A stretch of DNA of 64,000 nucleotides, taken from assembly GCA_033032175.1 (NCBI GenBank), contig CM065319.1:12807018-12871017 (forward strand). The letters are read 5' to 3'. Below are positions 1-10,580 of the stretch, piece by piece (position 1 is the stretch's first letter; each line of letters begins with the position of its first letter). Source of the stretch: Saturnia japonica. Taxonomy: Eukaryota; Arthropoda; Insecta; Lepidoptera; Saturniidae. The notes under the pieces were generated by a model. It saw only the letters and a program-made list of their open reading frames with translations, was not told where the DNA came from and did not search any database. A program made the position numbers and the translations under genes.

Positions 1-72
1 TCTTTGTAAGCAGTTTAGCTAATGTTAATTGTGATAAATACACGTTAGAGAGTTTAGTTGTTAATGTTTCTG
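1..72 (+). repeat. Dispersed repeat 'family I', partial copy
   Basis: This segment resembles 2228-2345 and 18955-19080. Shared landmarks, in order, are a GTAAGCAGTTT-like start, a TGTGATAAA/TGTGACAAA block, a CACGTT/CACACTTTA block and TTTAGTTG before an A/T-rich run. The left part may lie outside the window. No coding potential is seen. The element class is unknown; a LINE or SINE 3' region is possible. Confidence 0.5.
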
Positions 73-929
73 TAATGCCAATTTTAATTCTTCCGTATTA
101 CGGCTGGAGACGCTTCTGGTAGATGTATAAAAGACAACAAAATTGTATTAGAAAGCTTTCTAAATCGGACTACACCGTCTGAGATATAGTTTTTTATTTT
201 ATTTATTTAGTAAAAAATATACAAGAAAACAGATGCTATTTATTAGATGTTTTTTAGGTCTAGTTTTTGTATCCGTAATTATAATTTCATTTTCATGTAC
301 ATTTACAGGAGTCATATTAATAAAAGTAAATTTAAAACATAATTTGATAGAAGTAGTTAATCATATTATTGTCGCTTATTAAAAAATACACAATTCATAA
401 AATGTACAAGAAACTAACAATGTAAGTATATTTTATAGAATGGATGCTTCCATCTTAGCTGATGTAGCAAAAGGTATACACAAATATTAACTCAAACAAC
501 ACCTGCTTAACGAAAACAGTTAACAAGTCGTAAAGTTAAATTCCTCGACGGGACCTCTCGAGAGGAGTGCCCTCAACGTGTGGCAAACGTTTGTGCTAGA
601 AGAAAAACATTTGGATATCGACGAGTGACCGCTTGTTGACCTCTCGACCGAACGAGTGTCATATTGGTGCAGCTGTCGCGCTGTGTTATGAGCCACGTAA
701 GCCTACTGTAGCTATGAGCATGTTATACTATAATAAGCTTAGCTCCGCAGTTTCATCCGTGTTTAATTTACTGTAGCCTATAATTTTCATCACTACTCGT
801 ACATGCTAGATTACTTGACTTTTATGGTTACTGTTCCGCTTCTTCTGATCATAGCGTGAAGTTATGTAGCCTTTAATCTTTTTGAATAAATATAAGCCAT
901 AAAATGAAAAAAATAATCAAACCTAACTA
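73..929. other. AT-rich non-coding stretch with a modest GC-rich patch
   Basis: No open frame, RNA gene or recognised repeat is seen. The only compositional break is at about 540-710, which is richer in G, C and CpG and contains the short palindrome CCTCTCGAGAGG. Nothing ties that patch to a gene. Confidence 0.5.
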
Positions 930-985
930 GTCATTCCAGAGATTTGCGCGTTCAAACAAAAACAAAAAATCTTGAAAGTTATACT
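930..985 (-). repeat. Fragment of dispersed repeat 'family D' (minus strand)
   Basis: On the minus strand this reads a T-rich lead, then TTTGAACGCGC, AAATCTCTGGAA, then diverges. The same opening occurs at 16410, 36610 and (minus strand) 34835. It is a short truncated copy without coding capacity. Confidence 0.55.
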
Positions 986-1293
986 TACCATTAAGGATTA
1001 TTAGATAAATATATAATATAATTTATATATTTATAAATATAATAGTCTATAATGTTATTAAATAAATATATGAAATGTAACATGAAATATCAACCCATTG
1101 AATGAAACTTTCGAATTTAAAAGAAGAAAAGACACCCACCCTGTTCTGGGCACATTTGAAATGCTTATTTAAACATAAGATCAAATCATGGTTACAAAGA
1201 AAATAATGTAGCGCTTAGTCGAGGAAATAAGTGAAGCTAAAAATATTATCCTCAGAAAAAAGGTTCCCTTGGTGTGGTAATGGTTCGTAAGAA

Positions 1294-1824
1294 CTTATAC
1301 CATTTCCATTTCTTTATTTTCTCGATGACAGTTCTAATTTTATAGTTGTAGTGTTGTGACCAAATAAATAATGATATCTGTGACAGTGACTATTCATCAG
1401 ATTTTGATTAAAATAAATAAATAAAGATTACGTGTCGTTATAATTATTTCGTTTCATTGTCGAGTACCTCTACCTACTTATTTTACAACAGCTTCGAAAA
1501 TATTGAAGAAGTTGGCATTATCAATCAAGAATGAATACGTGTAACATCTTGTAATGAAATATAATATTAGTTAATAAATTTGTAAAAAAGTATCCGGCAG
1601 TAGTTTAGTTTCTTACATTTTGTAAAAAAATATAGGGTCTGTTATAGTGTTACGTTTATCGATATAGCTCCATCCCTATCAATTTCTCCGACTCTGGTAT
1701 AACCTTGTACGTGTGTAAACGTCATATTTTTATAAAATAATGCAAATCTAATGTAAAAAAGACGCTCGTTCAAGTTTCCACAGGAGCTGTCATCGAGAAA
1801 ATAAAGAAATGGAAATGGTATAAG
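1294..1824. mobile_element. Foldback/MITE-like unit with 38-bp perfect inverted repeat
   Basis: Positions 1294-1331 are the exact reverse complement of 1787-1824, 38 of 38 bases, with about 455 bp between the arms. The interior is AT-rich and has no open frame of 60 aa. A perfect repeat of that length in diverged intergenic DNA suggests a non-autonomous DNA transposon or an inverted duplication. The true outer ends are not defined: flanks on both sides are A/T-rich and I see no clear target-site duplication. Downstream DNA runs directly into a LINE 3' end. Confidence 0.6.
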
Positions 1825-1860
1825 AGGAAACTTTTTTTAGGGTTCGAAAAGGGAAAAGAA

Positions 1861-2210
1861 AAATGAGCATAGATTTGCCTAACAAGAAGTTCAAAGATCA
1901 TATAAAGCAAGTTTTACTGTGAAAAGTGTATTATTGGATGGTGGTGGTGGATCATTACGTGAATAATAGTAATGTCTGGAAGTGGCTCCCTCTTTTTATA
2001 TTCACTAAAATAGTATAATTTTTAACTGTAAACATTATTTATACAATTAAAAAGAAAGATGTTATACCCATTTGAGATTCTTACATCTTACCGGCCCTTG
2101 ATAACTGGGATGTTTGCCGAACCAGTAGTAAATAGAATTTTAACATTCATAACTGCTTTCTTAAGGCCTAAATTAAATAAAGACTTTTTAATTTTCATTT
2201 TGTTTTACAT
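1861..2210 (+). mobile_element. LINE 3' end: ORF2 C-terminus remnant plus 3' UTR (copy 1)
   Basis: This aligns along its length with 53690-54046. The first ~120 bp can be read as a decayed reverse-transcriptase C-terminus: a run ending DHIKQVLL, then an in-frame TGA where copy 2 has TCA (Ser), then a tract matching copy 2's YYVNDSDV. The following 3' UTR shares the blocks TAACTGTAAA, CTTACCGG, GGGATGTTTGCCGAACC and TTCATAA, and ends in an A/T-rich tail with AATAAA near 2178. It is a 5'-truncated, dead non-LTR retrotransposon copy. I judge it Jockey/CR1-like from the C-terminal style only. Confidence 0.65.
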
Positions 2211-2227
2211 TGTCTTAGTATTTTTTT

Positions 2228-2345
2228 AAATATGGTTTCTGCCTATGTAAATAATTTCACCAAATACACGCTTTACAGTTTAGTTGCCAATTGTTCAGTG
2301 TACAAACTGTACTGTAGAACAACCTAAAAATATAACACATAATGA
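2228..2345 (+). repeat. Dispersed repeat 'family I', second copy
   Basis: Starts with a T run and GGTTTCTGCCTATGTAA, then shares ordered blocks with 18955-19080, including CAAATACACGCTTTACAG, TTTAGTTGCCAA and TTCAGTGTAC. It lies just after the LINE 3' end, so it may belong to the same nested insertion cluster. No coding potential. Confidence 0.6.
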
Positions 2346-3144
2346 CATATTATACTCTTTATTAGTCTAATCCTAGACGTACCTATACCTAATAGAATGT
2401 ATGAGAAAGAAAAAGAATTTAAAACTATAAAACTTCTATGACTTCTTCATAAATATGCAAGTGAGAAAAATGCTTCATATAACAATTCAGTGTAATGTAA
2501 CTATGTACATCATAAAATCATGAACCTTTAGAGTTGCAGTTTGTATAGAACAAAATAAGAAAACCTTTTGTAAGAAGACGAAAAGGAAACAAAACCTTTC
2601 AATATTTGTTACTGCAATAGGCAGCAAGTTTCTACCTGTAAAGTTCACACAGTTTTTAATATTCTTCATTCAAAATACAAACATAAAAATAAGGCCCAAT
2701 GTTTTAAAATTCCAGTCTCGTGTGCGTTTTCTAAAGGCAAGGTGGTACTGAATCCGCAATTAACCTGCATTAGCATCCGAACCGACGACCCGACGCGACG
2801 CACGGGCACTGTTTCGACCCCGCCAAATCGTATGGCATAAGTCAAAGTCATTTGGCGACTTTTTATATCATATTTTGGAGGTTAAACCAAAAACAATACT
2901 GACTAAAAAACTCTTGACCGACGAAAGATTAACGCAGGTAAAAATATAAACAAGCTTAATTATTAAAAAGGAAACAAAAAACTCGACTGTAACAATATCA
3001 TATTTTTTTGATTTTTATTTGATTTCCGGACGTCGTACTTAGCCTATGTCACTCCCACACTTAATGGAAATGGAAGCAAACCTCGTATGCTAAAATCCCC
3101 GATTATTGAGTATAAATATGATTTAATTATAACAATGTTACATA
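2346..3144. other. AT-rich non-coding stretch
   Basis: Two short minus-strand open frames here (60 and 61 aa) have biased, low-complexity composition and no recognisable motif, so they are not annotated as genes. A GC- and CpG-rich patch lies at about 2755-2830. Nothing else is recognised. Confidence 0.5.
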
Positions 3145-3225
3145 CATACATACCATCACGCCTGTATCCCCGAAGAGTTAGGCAGAGGTACTAATGTACA
3201 CCCACAGTTCGCCGGGTATTTATAA
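3145..3225 (-). repeat. SINE 3'-end fragment (same type as 52655-52885)
   Basis: The plus strand reads an ACATACATAC simple repeat, then CCATCACGCC, then CCCGAAGAG and AGGCAGAGGTACT. The same block occurs at 22150-22215 and, degenerate, at the 3' edge of the minus-strand SINE at 52655. Read on the minus strand, the repeat ends in GGCGTGATGG followed by a (TATG)n tail, as expected for a 5'-truncated retroposed copy. Confidence 0.55.
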
Positions 3226-5681
3226 CAATGTTATGAAAGCTAACACGAATTATAAGTCGTATCGTAATGTGGTTTAATGTTAGCTGGTTTTCTTCTTTTA
3301 TATTATTACGACTATAGATAATATGTATATAAAAAAATATATATTAGATAGTTACATAAACTACTATGTAATTTTAAGGCTCTTCCAAAGGGTATATCAT
3401 TTTACGAAGAAAAATGATGTAACTTAAGATAGATGAAAAAATATTTTCAAGATTTTTGGTGGCAAGTGTAATGCATTATAAACTAAAATATATATAGCTA
3501 ACAGTCTTGTTAGGAAAAAAATGATTTAGATAATCCATTTTATACTGAATCAATACAAGATATACTTTTACTCTAGAAAATATGAATTTTTTAGGACAAA
3601 AATATAGCTAATATAATTTATTTATAGTTCAAAAATGTAAATAATGGAATAGTAAATTTATTCAGATGATTATTTTTTCTTTTTTTTCCTCATCACACTT
3701 CTACAAAAAAAGTTCTAAATTATCCTGCATAAGCTGCAGTGACATTTTATCTGATAATAAATTGAAAACGCTGCATCTTATCATTTGAGCCTATTCTTGT
3801 CTAATAGAAAGAATTCGATTTAAATCCACAAGACTTCAATGAGTAAAGCCTTACGTGTTTTAAGTTGGTACTTTATTCATAAGGTTTCAAATATTAAAAA
3901 AAATGGATAGTACCCTAATTGTCGCCAAAAAATGTTATTATTTGGAATCGCAAACATCAAACAGTGAGTCAGTCCTTGATAATGTCATCTATCAACTTTG
4001 TTTATTGATTTGTTCACTGAAAATATTATTAATTATTATACAAATGGTTTAAAATAAACAGTAAATACTACACATATATTGATTTGAAGATTAGCTAAGG
4101 GTGGGTTTCGATGAATATGACACATTTTTACACATCATAGTAAATTTTAGTTATATCTCGATTGTTTGCCATGAGAGTTTATAAGAACAAACTGTTTATA
4201 ACCGACAATAAAATAGTTATCACAAGCGAGTTAACCATTAATGCTTAAGAACGTCAGGTGAAATGTCAAAGGTAGGCAACCTTCGGTGAATCAACGAAAT
4301 GCGGTGCAACGCGGCGCGGCGTGGGGACCTGCTCGTCCCACGACCCCTACCCTGACCCACGCCTTGACCTTGACAGACGACGAATTTTTATGATCCACGT
4401 TTTGTTGAGTGTTTTGTTTAGATTTTAAAAACTGTGTCTTCTTCAAAGTCTTTGATGTTAATAGTGCATAAAGTTTTGTTTATTTTAGTCACCACATTAT
4501 TCTATATACTCATACATGTTTAGGCAGCTGGTAGTTATTAAATGATATAATATACCTACTATATAATAGTTATTTCTGAAACGATTGAATTTAAAAATGG
4601 TGAAATGTATTTGCCAGCTATTGTTATTGCTTTATTACACATAGTGAAGAACTTATGTATATTTAGCGCATAATTATTTTTGACCTAAAAAGATTTGCGA
4701 GATTTGTTATATACATCTATTCTGCTGGGACTGATAAGCGCAGATTCATTATGATAAAATTAAATACATACTTATAATTTAGTATATTTTAAAATAATGA
4801 AATTTAAGTTATATTTATTTTACTAATAAACGCTATTTAAACTACTTTATTTGTTATGTTAAAATATTTTCAATTAATACATGTAATTTTTACTCTAGGT
4901 TTTATAATACTTGAGATCTACGTCATTTAAAGCTTCGTTTAATTCCGCGGCATGAGTAGGTGTAGATTTAACTTTATTAAGAACTAAAGAAATTGTAAGG
5001 GAATAATTTATTGTAAAAAATCAAACGTTAACCTGTAAAATTTCAATTGTACCACAGGTTGGAATTCAATGAACAATGCCTTCCTACTTACATTTACCCA
5101 TTGTCACACTTATGCGCATTTTACTAAAATACCTCGTGTATACTCCACAAAAGTATGGCCGCACGGTCGCATTGTCGCGATTTCCTGCGTTTGAGAATAC
5201 AATTTCGAAAATAAAGGTGAGGTCAGGTAACTTTTTTTTAATGGTCAGGTACATTGGGATGCAGTGTCCTTTCTTGGAAAACGTAAATGCAAAAAAAGGG
5301 TACAAGTTCAATTATGCACTTGCATGCCAAAGGTATAAGGTTGTGTTTTGTATGTTTAGTGTTTTTGGAAATTTATTTAAGTAAAATTGGGTACTTGAGC
5401 ACATGTAATGTTATTATGGAACGAGGGTGGTAGTACTGATTCTATTGTATTTTTTATGGAAATTTGTAACAAGAATATATAACGTATTATAATGTTTAAT
5501 AAGACGAAAATATTTGGTCTTTTCATTCTAGTATCGGTTAATACAGTATTCATCATAAAGAGAAGCCGCCAGTGATGATGGACAACCATACACAGGACAT
5601 ATTGATTTTAAACGAAGCATAACCAAGCAAGTAACATGGTTATGAACTAAAAAGTTCTCTATCTCTTATCTTTATCGTACT
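3226..5681. other. Non-coding AT-rich DNA with a GC-rich island near 4280-4390
   Basis: Mostly low-complexity A/T-rich sequence. The GC-rich island at 4280-4390 has GCGGCGCGGCG and, at 4365-4373, TGACCTTGA, the complement of the extended nuclear-receptor half-site TCAAGGTCA. This could be a regulatory element or chance. Overlapping opposite-strand open frames at 5076-5384 (102 aa) and 5084-5311 (75 aa) carry no motif I recognise and I treat them as chance frames. Confidence 0.45.
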
Positions 5682-5765
5682 ATGAAGCTGTGGAACCATC
5701 TCTCGGCCGAAATGGGTTACTTCAAGCGTAACGTGAAGAAATATTTATGCAGGCTGGTATGACAG
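5682..5765 (+). pseudogene. LINE reverse-transcriptase C-terminal scrap
   Basis: From 5682 the plus strand reads MKLWNHLSAEMGYFKRNVKK, followed by YLC. 'LWN-L' followed by 'FKRNVKKYL' is the usual ending of CR1/Jockey-type reverse-transcriptase ORFs. The same FKRNVKKYL ending is found in reverse orientation at 54225-54312, so two independent copies support the reading. The domain core is absent and the surrounding sequence is not coding, so this is a dead fragment. It may continue to about 5800, where the downstream sequence becomes unrecognisable. Confidence 0.6.
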
Positions 5766-6769
5766 TGGTGACCGTTATATTAGGGTTGTTCTGTGCTTAC
5801 TATTATGGACAGTTACACCAGGGTACCGTCAATTCGGCAATGTATAAAAATAATAGTAATAAGCCAGAAACATCACTGATGATTATTTATATTATTTGTT
5901 TATTATCTCCATTTTCTAAGGTTTTACGCTTGACGGCGTGTGTTTAAGTGCGAAATTTTTATTTTGCAGTTGCTCGCATAGTGTATTTGTATGAAATAAA
6001 TCGCAAATATAACTTTTTCGTGTATTAATTTGACACGTGCTTTGAGATTCATTATTTTAGGATTTATTACCTAATTTACGCCTAGTTATGCCTAGTTTCA
6101 AGGCATTTGATTGACGAAGGCGTTACTGTCGGATTAATGATTTAAGTTCAAGACTTTAGATTTCTAGGAAGTGGACTCTCTATATAGGTTTTGATAATAA
6201 TCGGTCAGTGAGTGAGACTTCTAGAATTAAGGGTTTTGTTTCTTTTTATTAACCTTATCATAAAAAATTGATTTTGTGCAAAAAAGAAGGTTTGACAGTG
6301 AGGATAATATAACTTCTACGCATATCACGTCGAATATATTGAGGATCTTTGTTTATATGTCGTTTTTCTTGCCCTCATCCCACTTAGGTAAGCATAAGGC
6401 AGCCATTTCTTAAATTGTAGAAGCTAGACATTATCTTAAAAATCCCCGAATATTTGGGTGAAATAAAGTTTTCCCCGGAATACTTAAAAAATACACATCT
6501 TAATTTCTATTTTTATATTTAAACAACTTTTTTCATGAGTATAGACAAATTTCACGTCACATACTATAGAGTGTAGATAGTATAATTTAGTAGGTCCGTT
6601 CCTCGGTGTGAAGCCCTTGGGTCAGGCAGCCGCCCGCGCGATACAAAGTGACACTATACGTGCAACACTTAGTTACCCACACACAACATTACACACGTAT
6701 GAACACACACACGTGCACACCACACAGGTACATAGGTTCTGTAAGGGACCTTTTTTTTTTTTCGTTTTT
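5766..6769. other. Non-coding stretch, CA-rich near 6680-6730
   Basis: No gene is supported. A CA-rich patch (ACACACAC-type) lies at about 6675-6730, just before the family C copy, and a GC-rich patch at about 6600-6640. The 66-aa frame at 5747-5947 overlaps the LINE scrap and is otherwise featureless. Confidence 0.45.
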
Positions 6770-7116
6770 TGCGCTAGTTAGACTAATGCGCTAGTTAGTG
6801 TAGAAAAACCATTCCGATTATTAAATACACATACGCATGGCCCACTCCTTCCTCCCAGGAGGAGGGGAACGTGCATATGAGTATATATTAGTTAGCTCGA
6901 ATTCTCATAAGATTAGGGAATTAGTTAGATCGCGACTTTTTCGCATTCGCGACGACCGCCCGAGCCGAGGTCCGGCCACTCTGGCACCCTCGTGCGGGTC
7001 GTCACAAACTTTCGCGGCTGAGTGCCCTAAGCGCTCGCCCCCAAGTCCGGTGAAGCTGTAAAAGCCGCAGCGGCTCTGTTTGACGATAGGGCCCCTAAGG
7101 CTAACAGTGTAGTCAG

Positions 7117-7148
<32 letters not shown>
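6770..7148 (+). mobile_element. 'Family C' retroelement 3' end with pure 28-A tail
   Basis: A ~380-bp GC-richer block ends in an uninterrupted run of 28 A residues at 7121-7148. It shares ordered landmarks with the minus-strand copy at 51275-51605: CCTTCCTCCCAGGAGG, TTAGCTCGAATT, AGGGAATTAGT, GGTCCGGCCACT, GGTGAAGCTGTAAAAG, and GGGCCCCTAAGGCTAACAG directly before the tail. An A tract after a conserved 3' end is the signature of target-primed retrotransposition by a poly(A)-tailed LINE or a dependent SINE. The 74-aa frame at 6837-7061 lies wholly inside and is not conserved as a protein. The unbroken tail suggests a fairly young insertion. LINE clade not determined. Confidence 0.7.
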
Positions 7149-7152
<4 letters not shown>

Positions 7153-7267
7153 AATTTAGGTTATTTGAACCTACATGCAGTTATTTTAACCTTATATTTA
7201 TGCAACAATTAATTTTTAAACCTCCAAAACGCGATTATTTCAAACTTGTACAATGGTATAGAGTCCA

Positions 7268-7430
7268 AGAGATTTTCCTTTTTTTGTTACTTTGAACGCG
7301 GTAATCTCTAAAACTACCAGTTACATTAAAAAAAGTATTTTTACACTTTATATCCTATTTATTGAGGTAGGTTATACAGTCTATAACTAAAGAGCGGAGC
7401 ACTAAACATGAACTTAAAGTAATCTGAAAA
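7268..7430 (+). repeat. Dispersed repeat 'family D' copy
   Basis: Ordered blocks match 16410-16580 and 36610-36810: TTGAACGCG, TAATCTCTAAAACTA, then CCTATTTATTGAGG, TATAACTAAAGAGCGG and AACATGAACTTAAAG. Two minus-strand frames of 61 and 86 aa overlap this repeat and are not genes. In other copies of this type the element ends in a GC-rich motif before CAGCTAGT. Confidence 0.6.
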
Positions 7431-9397
7431 ACTGTTGGTAAACTTTTTAAAAACTTCGCACGGACGCTTGTCAAGCTTGGACAAATCCTGGGAAACCCAG
7501 ACGGGTGGCAGACCTGGGTAGGATTCACAAAACATGTCTTCCACTCGCCCCCTATATCAATTATCATTTTAGTATTCAGAAATACACAACACATACCATT
7601 CGTCATACAATTCAACCGTACCTTCTTCAGTATATCTTTATACGTACATATAATACACGGAGGTTATTTTATACTGATGGTGACAACACTGGCTAAATCT
7701 CAGCACTGCCAATTGAGATGTAGGGTTACTTAGTGTAAGTGATAACGGGAATTTTGTTGGAAAATCAACCAATTATAATGTCATTGTCAACCAATATTTC
7801 TTAGATGTAATCCTGTTAATTAATATTTATTATTATTATTGTTTTCATACTTATGTATCCACCTACCATCTACGCCGCAGCCCATTACATTAATCTAACA
7901 TTATTTACAAATCAACAGTTGTATACGTTACAGCTTATTCTTATATTTTTATCACTTTTAAATGGTGTTCATGAAAAGAACCTCAGCTAGAGATGATACC
8001 CGAGAGTACGTCTCGGCGCATCCTGGGCCTTTAACATCACTGACCGGCCAATCTTTTTACCGCGGAAAAAACTATTATTAATGTAATAGGTACGATTTGT
8101 GTCGACACGAAAATGACGAAGAATCATAGACGCACGTATAATGCACCTTTATATGATAGTGAAAGAATACTGATTAACTCTTGTTCATAATTATCTTGCT
8201 ATCATTGTTAATTAATTATTTATAATTTCATATTTTCTTGAATGTTTCTAAGGCTTATTTTATGCTAATGCCATTGATTAAAAAAACGTGTGCATCTCGG
8301 GGTGCTCAACAGAAGTGATAACTTAAAGTAATCTAAGTTGAGCTATTTAATATTGAAATTGTTTAACTTGAGAAAAGCTTAAGTTATTACTTAAACTTTA
8401 TGTATATTAATATGATAATGTGAGGAAAGGTTATTTATTAATAAAATCTTTTATTGATTATACAATACATTTTATCCTTAGTTACAATTCTTGAATATGT
8501 ACATTAGAACACTGAGTAGAAAATGGAAGCCAAACAGAGTGGCGCCGTAACGCGTTACGTTACGAAGCGGTTTACCCTCCCATAAGAAGTTATCACTTGA
8601 AAAGAATAAAAAATGTTGTAAATTACAATATAAACACAACAATTACAAAGAAAAAATGATTTTCTGACAGTTATGATTAAATTTTATCATATTTATTTCT
8701 ACGGATTTCAATCCAGCATTCAGTTTCCAAGATTACATCATACATGGCACGTAAAACATTTATGGGAATCTTTTTAAAATAATATTATTGAAATCCTACA
8801 ATTTACCTTTAAATAATGAATATTTGCCATTCCTAATCCAACTCACAGGTAGGTCTCTGACCAGGAAATTGGAAATGGGTAAATAGTTTATGCTATTGTC
8901 TAGCGAACCCTTAAACAAATCCTCACCTTGCCCTTTTTTTCTAAGAAATATATTTGTCGGGTCCGACCATTGGTTGTCTTTGTCTCTAATTGACCGGGCT
9001 TAGTGCCTGTCGCCTTGTTATCGGTTTTTGTTATAGATTTTATCAGAATGTTAACGCTTACCTGATTTTTTTCAAAAGTAAGGTTTATGCACTTATGTAT
9101 GCTATGCTTTGCGGCCCCTGTAATAACGCTACGAAATGTTCTCATATTATTATTCGATATGTTTCTATAGACTGAACTTTATATAGGTTAAACGGAAATG
9201 CATATTTGGTAATTTTTTTAAGGAACATTTTAATGAAGTTTCGTGTAATTTAAAGTATCAGAAAATTACAAATGCCTAAGTAATTTTTCTTAGCGGTAAT
9301 GGGTTTGGATACCGCAGCAATCAACTTAGTTTAAAATCCTACATATTGTAAGTACCGTAAATTGAAATATATTGGTAAATTAAAAAAAAAATTACTA
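7431..9397. other. Non-coding AT-rich DNA
   Basis: No gene is supported. Items seen: a 12-bp palindrome GTAACGCGTTAC at 8547-8558 inside a GC-richer 40-bp patch, and a small hairpin CGAGAGTACGTCTCG near 8001-8015. The frames at 8900-9145 and 8990-9175 lie on opposite strands of the same DNA and show no motif. Confidence 0.45.
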
Positions 9398-9640
9398 AGG
9401 TGGTAAACTAGCGTACAGACCGTCTGATGGTAAGCGGTTACTGTAGCCCATGGACGATTGTAACAGGAGAGGAACTACTAGCGCTTTGTCGACATTGAAC
9501 CGCCCCTATCCTTTCCCAGGGAGTTCTGGAAGCCCTAATCTTCGCAGGAACACAACAAAAACTTATTTGGTTACGATCATCTGTAGGGTGGAAGTATTTC
9601 ACCAGTCAGGCTGCCTCAAGTAGAGATATGTTTCCAAAGA
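9398..9640 (-). repeat. Dispersed repeat 'family B', near full-length copy
   Basis: Minus-strand match to 39170-39427 and 50560-50777. Ordered shared blocks on the minus strand are CTCTACTTGAGGCAG, CTGACTGGTGAAATACTTCC, CCTACAGATGATCG, TTGTTGTGTTCCTGCG, AGCGCTAGTAG, TCCATGGGCTACAGTAACCG, CTTACCATCAGACG and a GTTTACCACC end. The family is about 250 bp, non-coding, and occurs at six loci here. Its terminal sequence before an A-rich end is consistent with a SINE or LINE 3' region, but I cannot name it. Confidence 0.75.
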
Positions 9641-9829
9641 GCTTTATTAATAAATTTACAATTATAGATAATATTGCGATGAAAGTTGAAAATCTCTTGC
9701 CAAGAACTTTTCAATTGTTTCCTTCTACGATTACATCTCCACTTTGTAACATCAGGTGAAATTGGGATCGAAGGTAAATCAATTTATATAACATTTTTAA
9801 AAATAATTATTATAAAGTTTTAGCGCTTG

Positions 9830-9985
9830 GTAACAATCTCACCTGGTTATAAGTAATGATGTGGCCATGGTGGTAAACACGTTAAGCCTAGTGTAGGAAC
9901 TGGCTCTCAAATACAGCTACCGTAACACACCGATAGGTGCTTGGCGACCGATTTTCAACTTATGAGGAACCGCTGGTAGAGTTTC
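9830..9985 (-). repeat. 'Family A' SINE-like repeat, truncated copy
   Basis: Plus-strand blocks CTCACCTGGTTATAAGTAATG, ATGTGGCCATGGTGGTA, ACGTTAAGCCTAGTG, CTGGCTCTCAAATACAGCTA, TAACACACCGATAGGTG and ATTTTCAACTT match 36911-37175 and 63767-64000. The half carrying the tRNA-like promoter in other copies is missing here, so this is a 5'-truncated copy in the minus orientation. Confidence 0.65.
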
Positions 9986-10061
9986 GTCCATACAAATCTA
10001 TTCCTCTTATCCTCGTTGGGTAATGTTACTATACCAATAAATCTATATCTACCACTACCAC

Positions 10062-10145
10062 AAGCCCGGTAAAGCTGTAAAAGTCATTAGAGGCTCTGTT
10101 TTTGGATAGGGCTCCTAAGGCTAAAAGTACGGTCAGTTCTAAAAT
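10062..10145 (+). repeat. 'Family C' 3'-end fragment
   Basis: Matches the last ~85 bp of the copy at 6770-7148: CCCGGTAAAGCTGTAAAAG, GAGGCTCTGTTTTTGGATAG, then CTCCTAAGGCTAAAAGTACG and GGTCAGTTCTAAAA. The A tail is decayed to AAAATAAA. Flanking CTACCACTACCA occurs on both sides (about 10049-10060 and 10149-10160), which could be a target-site duplication. Confidence 0.65.
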
Positions 10146-10309
10146 AAACTACCACTACCATGTCCCTATGATTTCATTTTTTTTTTCATAAATGAATTAT
10201 TGTAAAAAGTCTTTTAAAGTGACAAAAATTACCCTTTTTTACCGTCACCTTCCGATGTCTAATAAACATTTGACGACTATAAAAAGAAAAGAAAAAAACG
10301 TACGGACAG

Positions 10310-10580
10310 CTAAAGTCTTTCTTATATTATTCTTGAAAAAATAAATACTAAAATCGGTTCAGTTTTGAAGGGGGAAACAGGGAATACGAGACTATGATTT
10401 TGTCTATTTTACTTAGGTATAATCAGTCTGAATTGCAGCTGTTGTCACTTTTGCACTCTATTCGGTGAGGTTTCGGGCACAGCGCGACGTCAATAGATTT
10501 TACAAATACCCATTGTTGAAATGTTTCTTAGACCGCGCATCCTCTTAAGGGTGGTAACTAGACACCTGGCATTAGAAAAT
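10310..10580 (+). repeat. Dispersed repeat 'family H' copy
   Basis: Matches 40375-40590 and, in part, 63640-63715. Blocks: CAGTTTTGAAGGGGGAAACA, ATGATTTTGTCTATTTTAC, TATAATCAGTCTGA, CAGCTGTTGTCAC, CGGGCACAGCGCGAC and CCGCGCATCCTCTTAAGG. Non-coding; class unknown. Confidence 0.6.

Noticed and set aside
5076..5384. 102-aa open frame with an overlapping opposite-strand frame
   Set aside because: Two frames on opposite strands of the same AT-rich DNA, neither with a motif; likely chance.
7365..7385. let-7-like string GAGGTAGGTTATACAGT
   Set aside because: It is part of dispersed repeat family D, where other copies do not keep the string, and there is no precursor hairpin.
8547..8558. Perfect 12-bp palindrome GTAACGCGTTAC
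   Set aside because: Isolated and short; no element boundary or protein-binding context can be argued from sequence.
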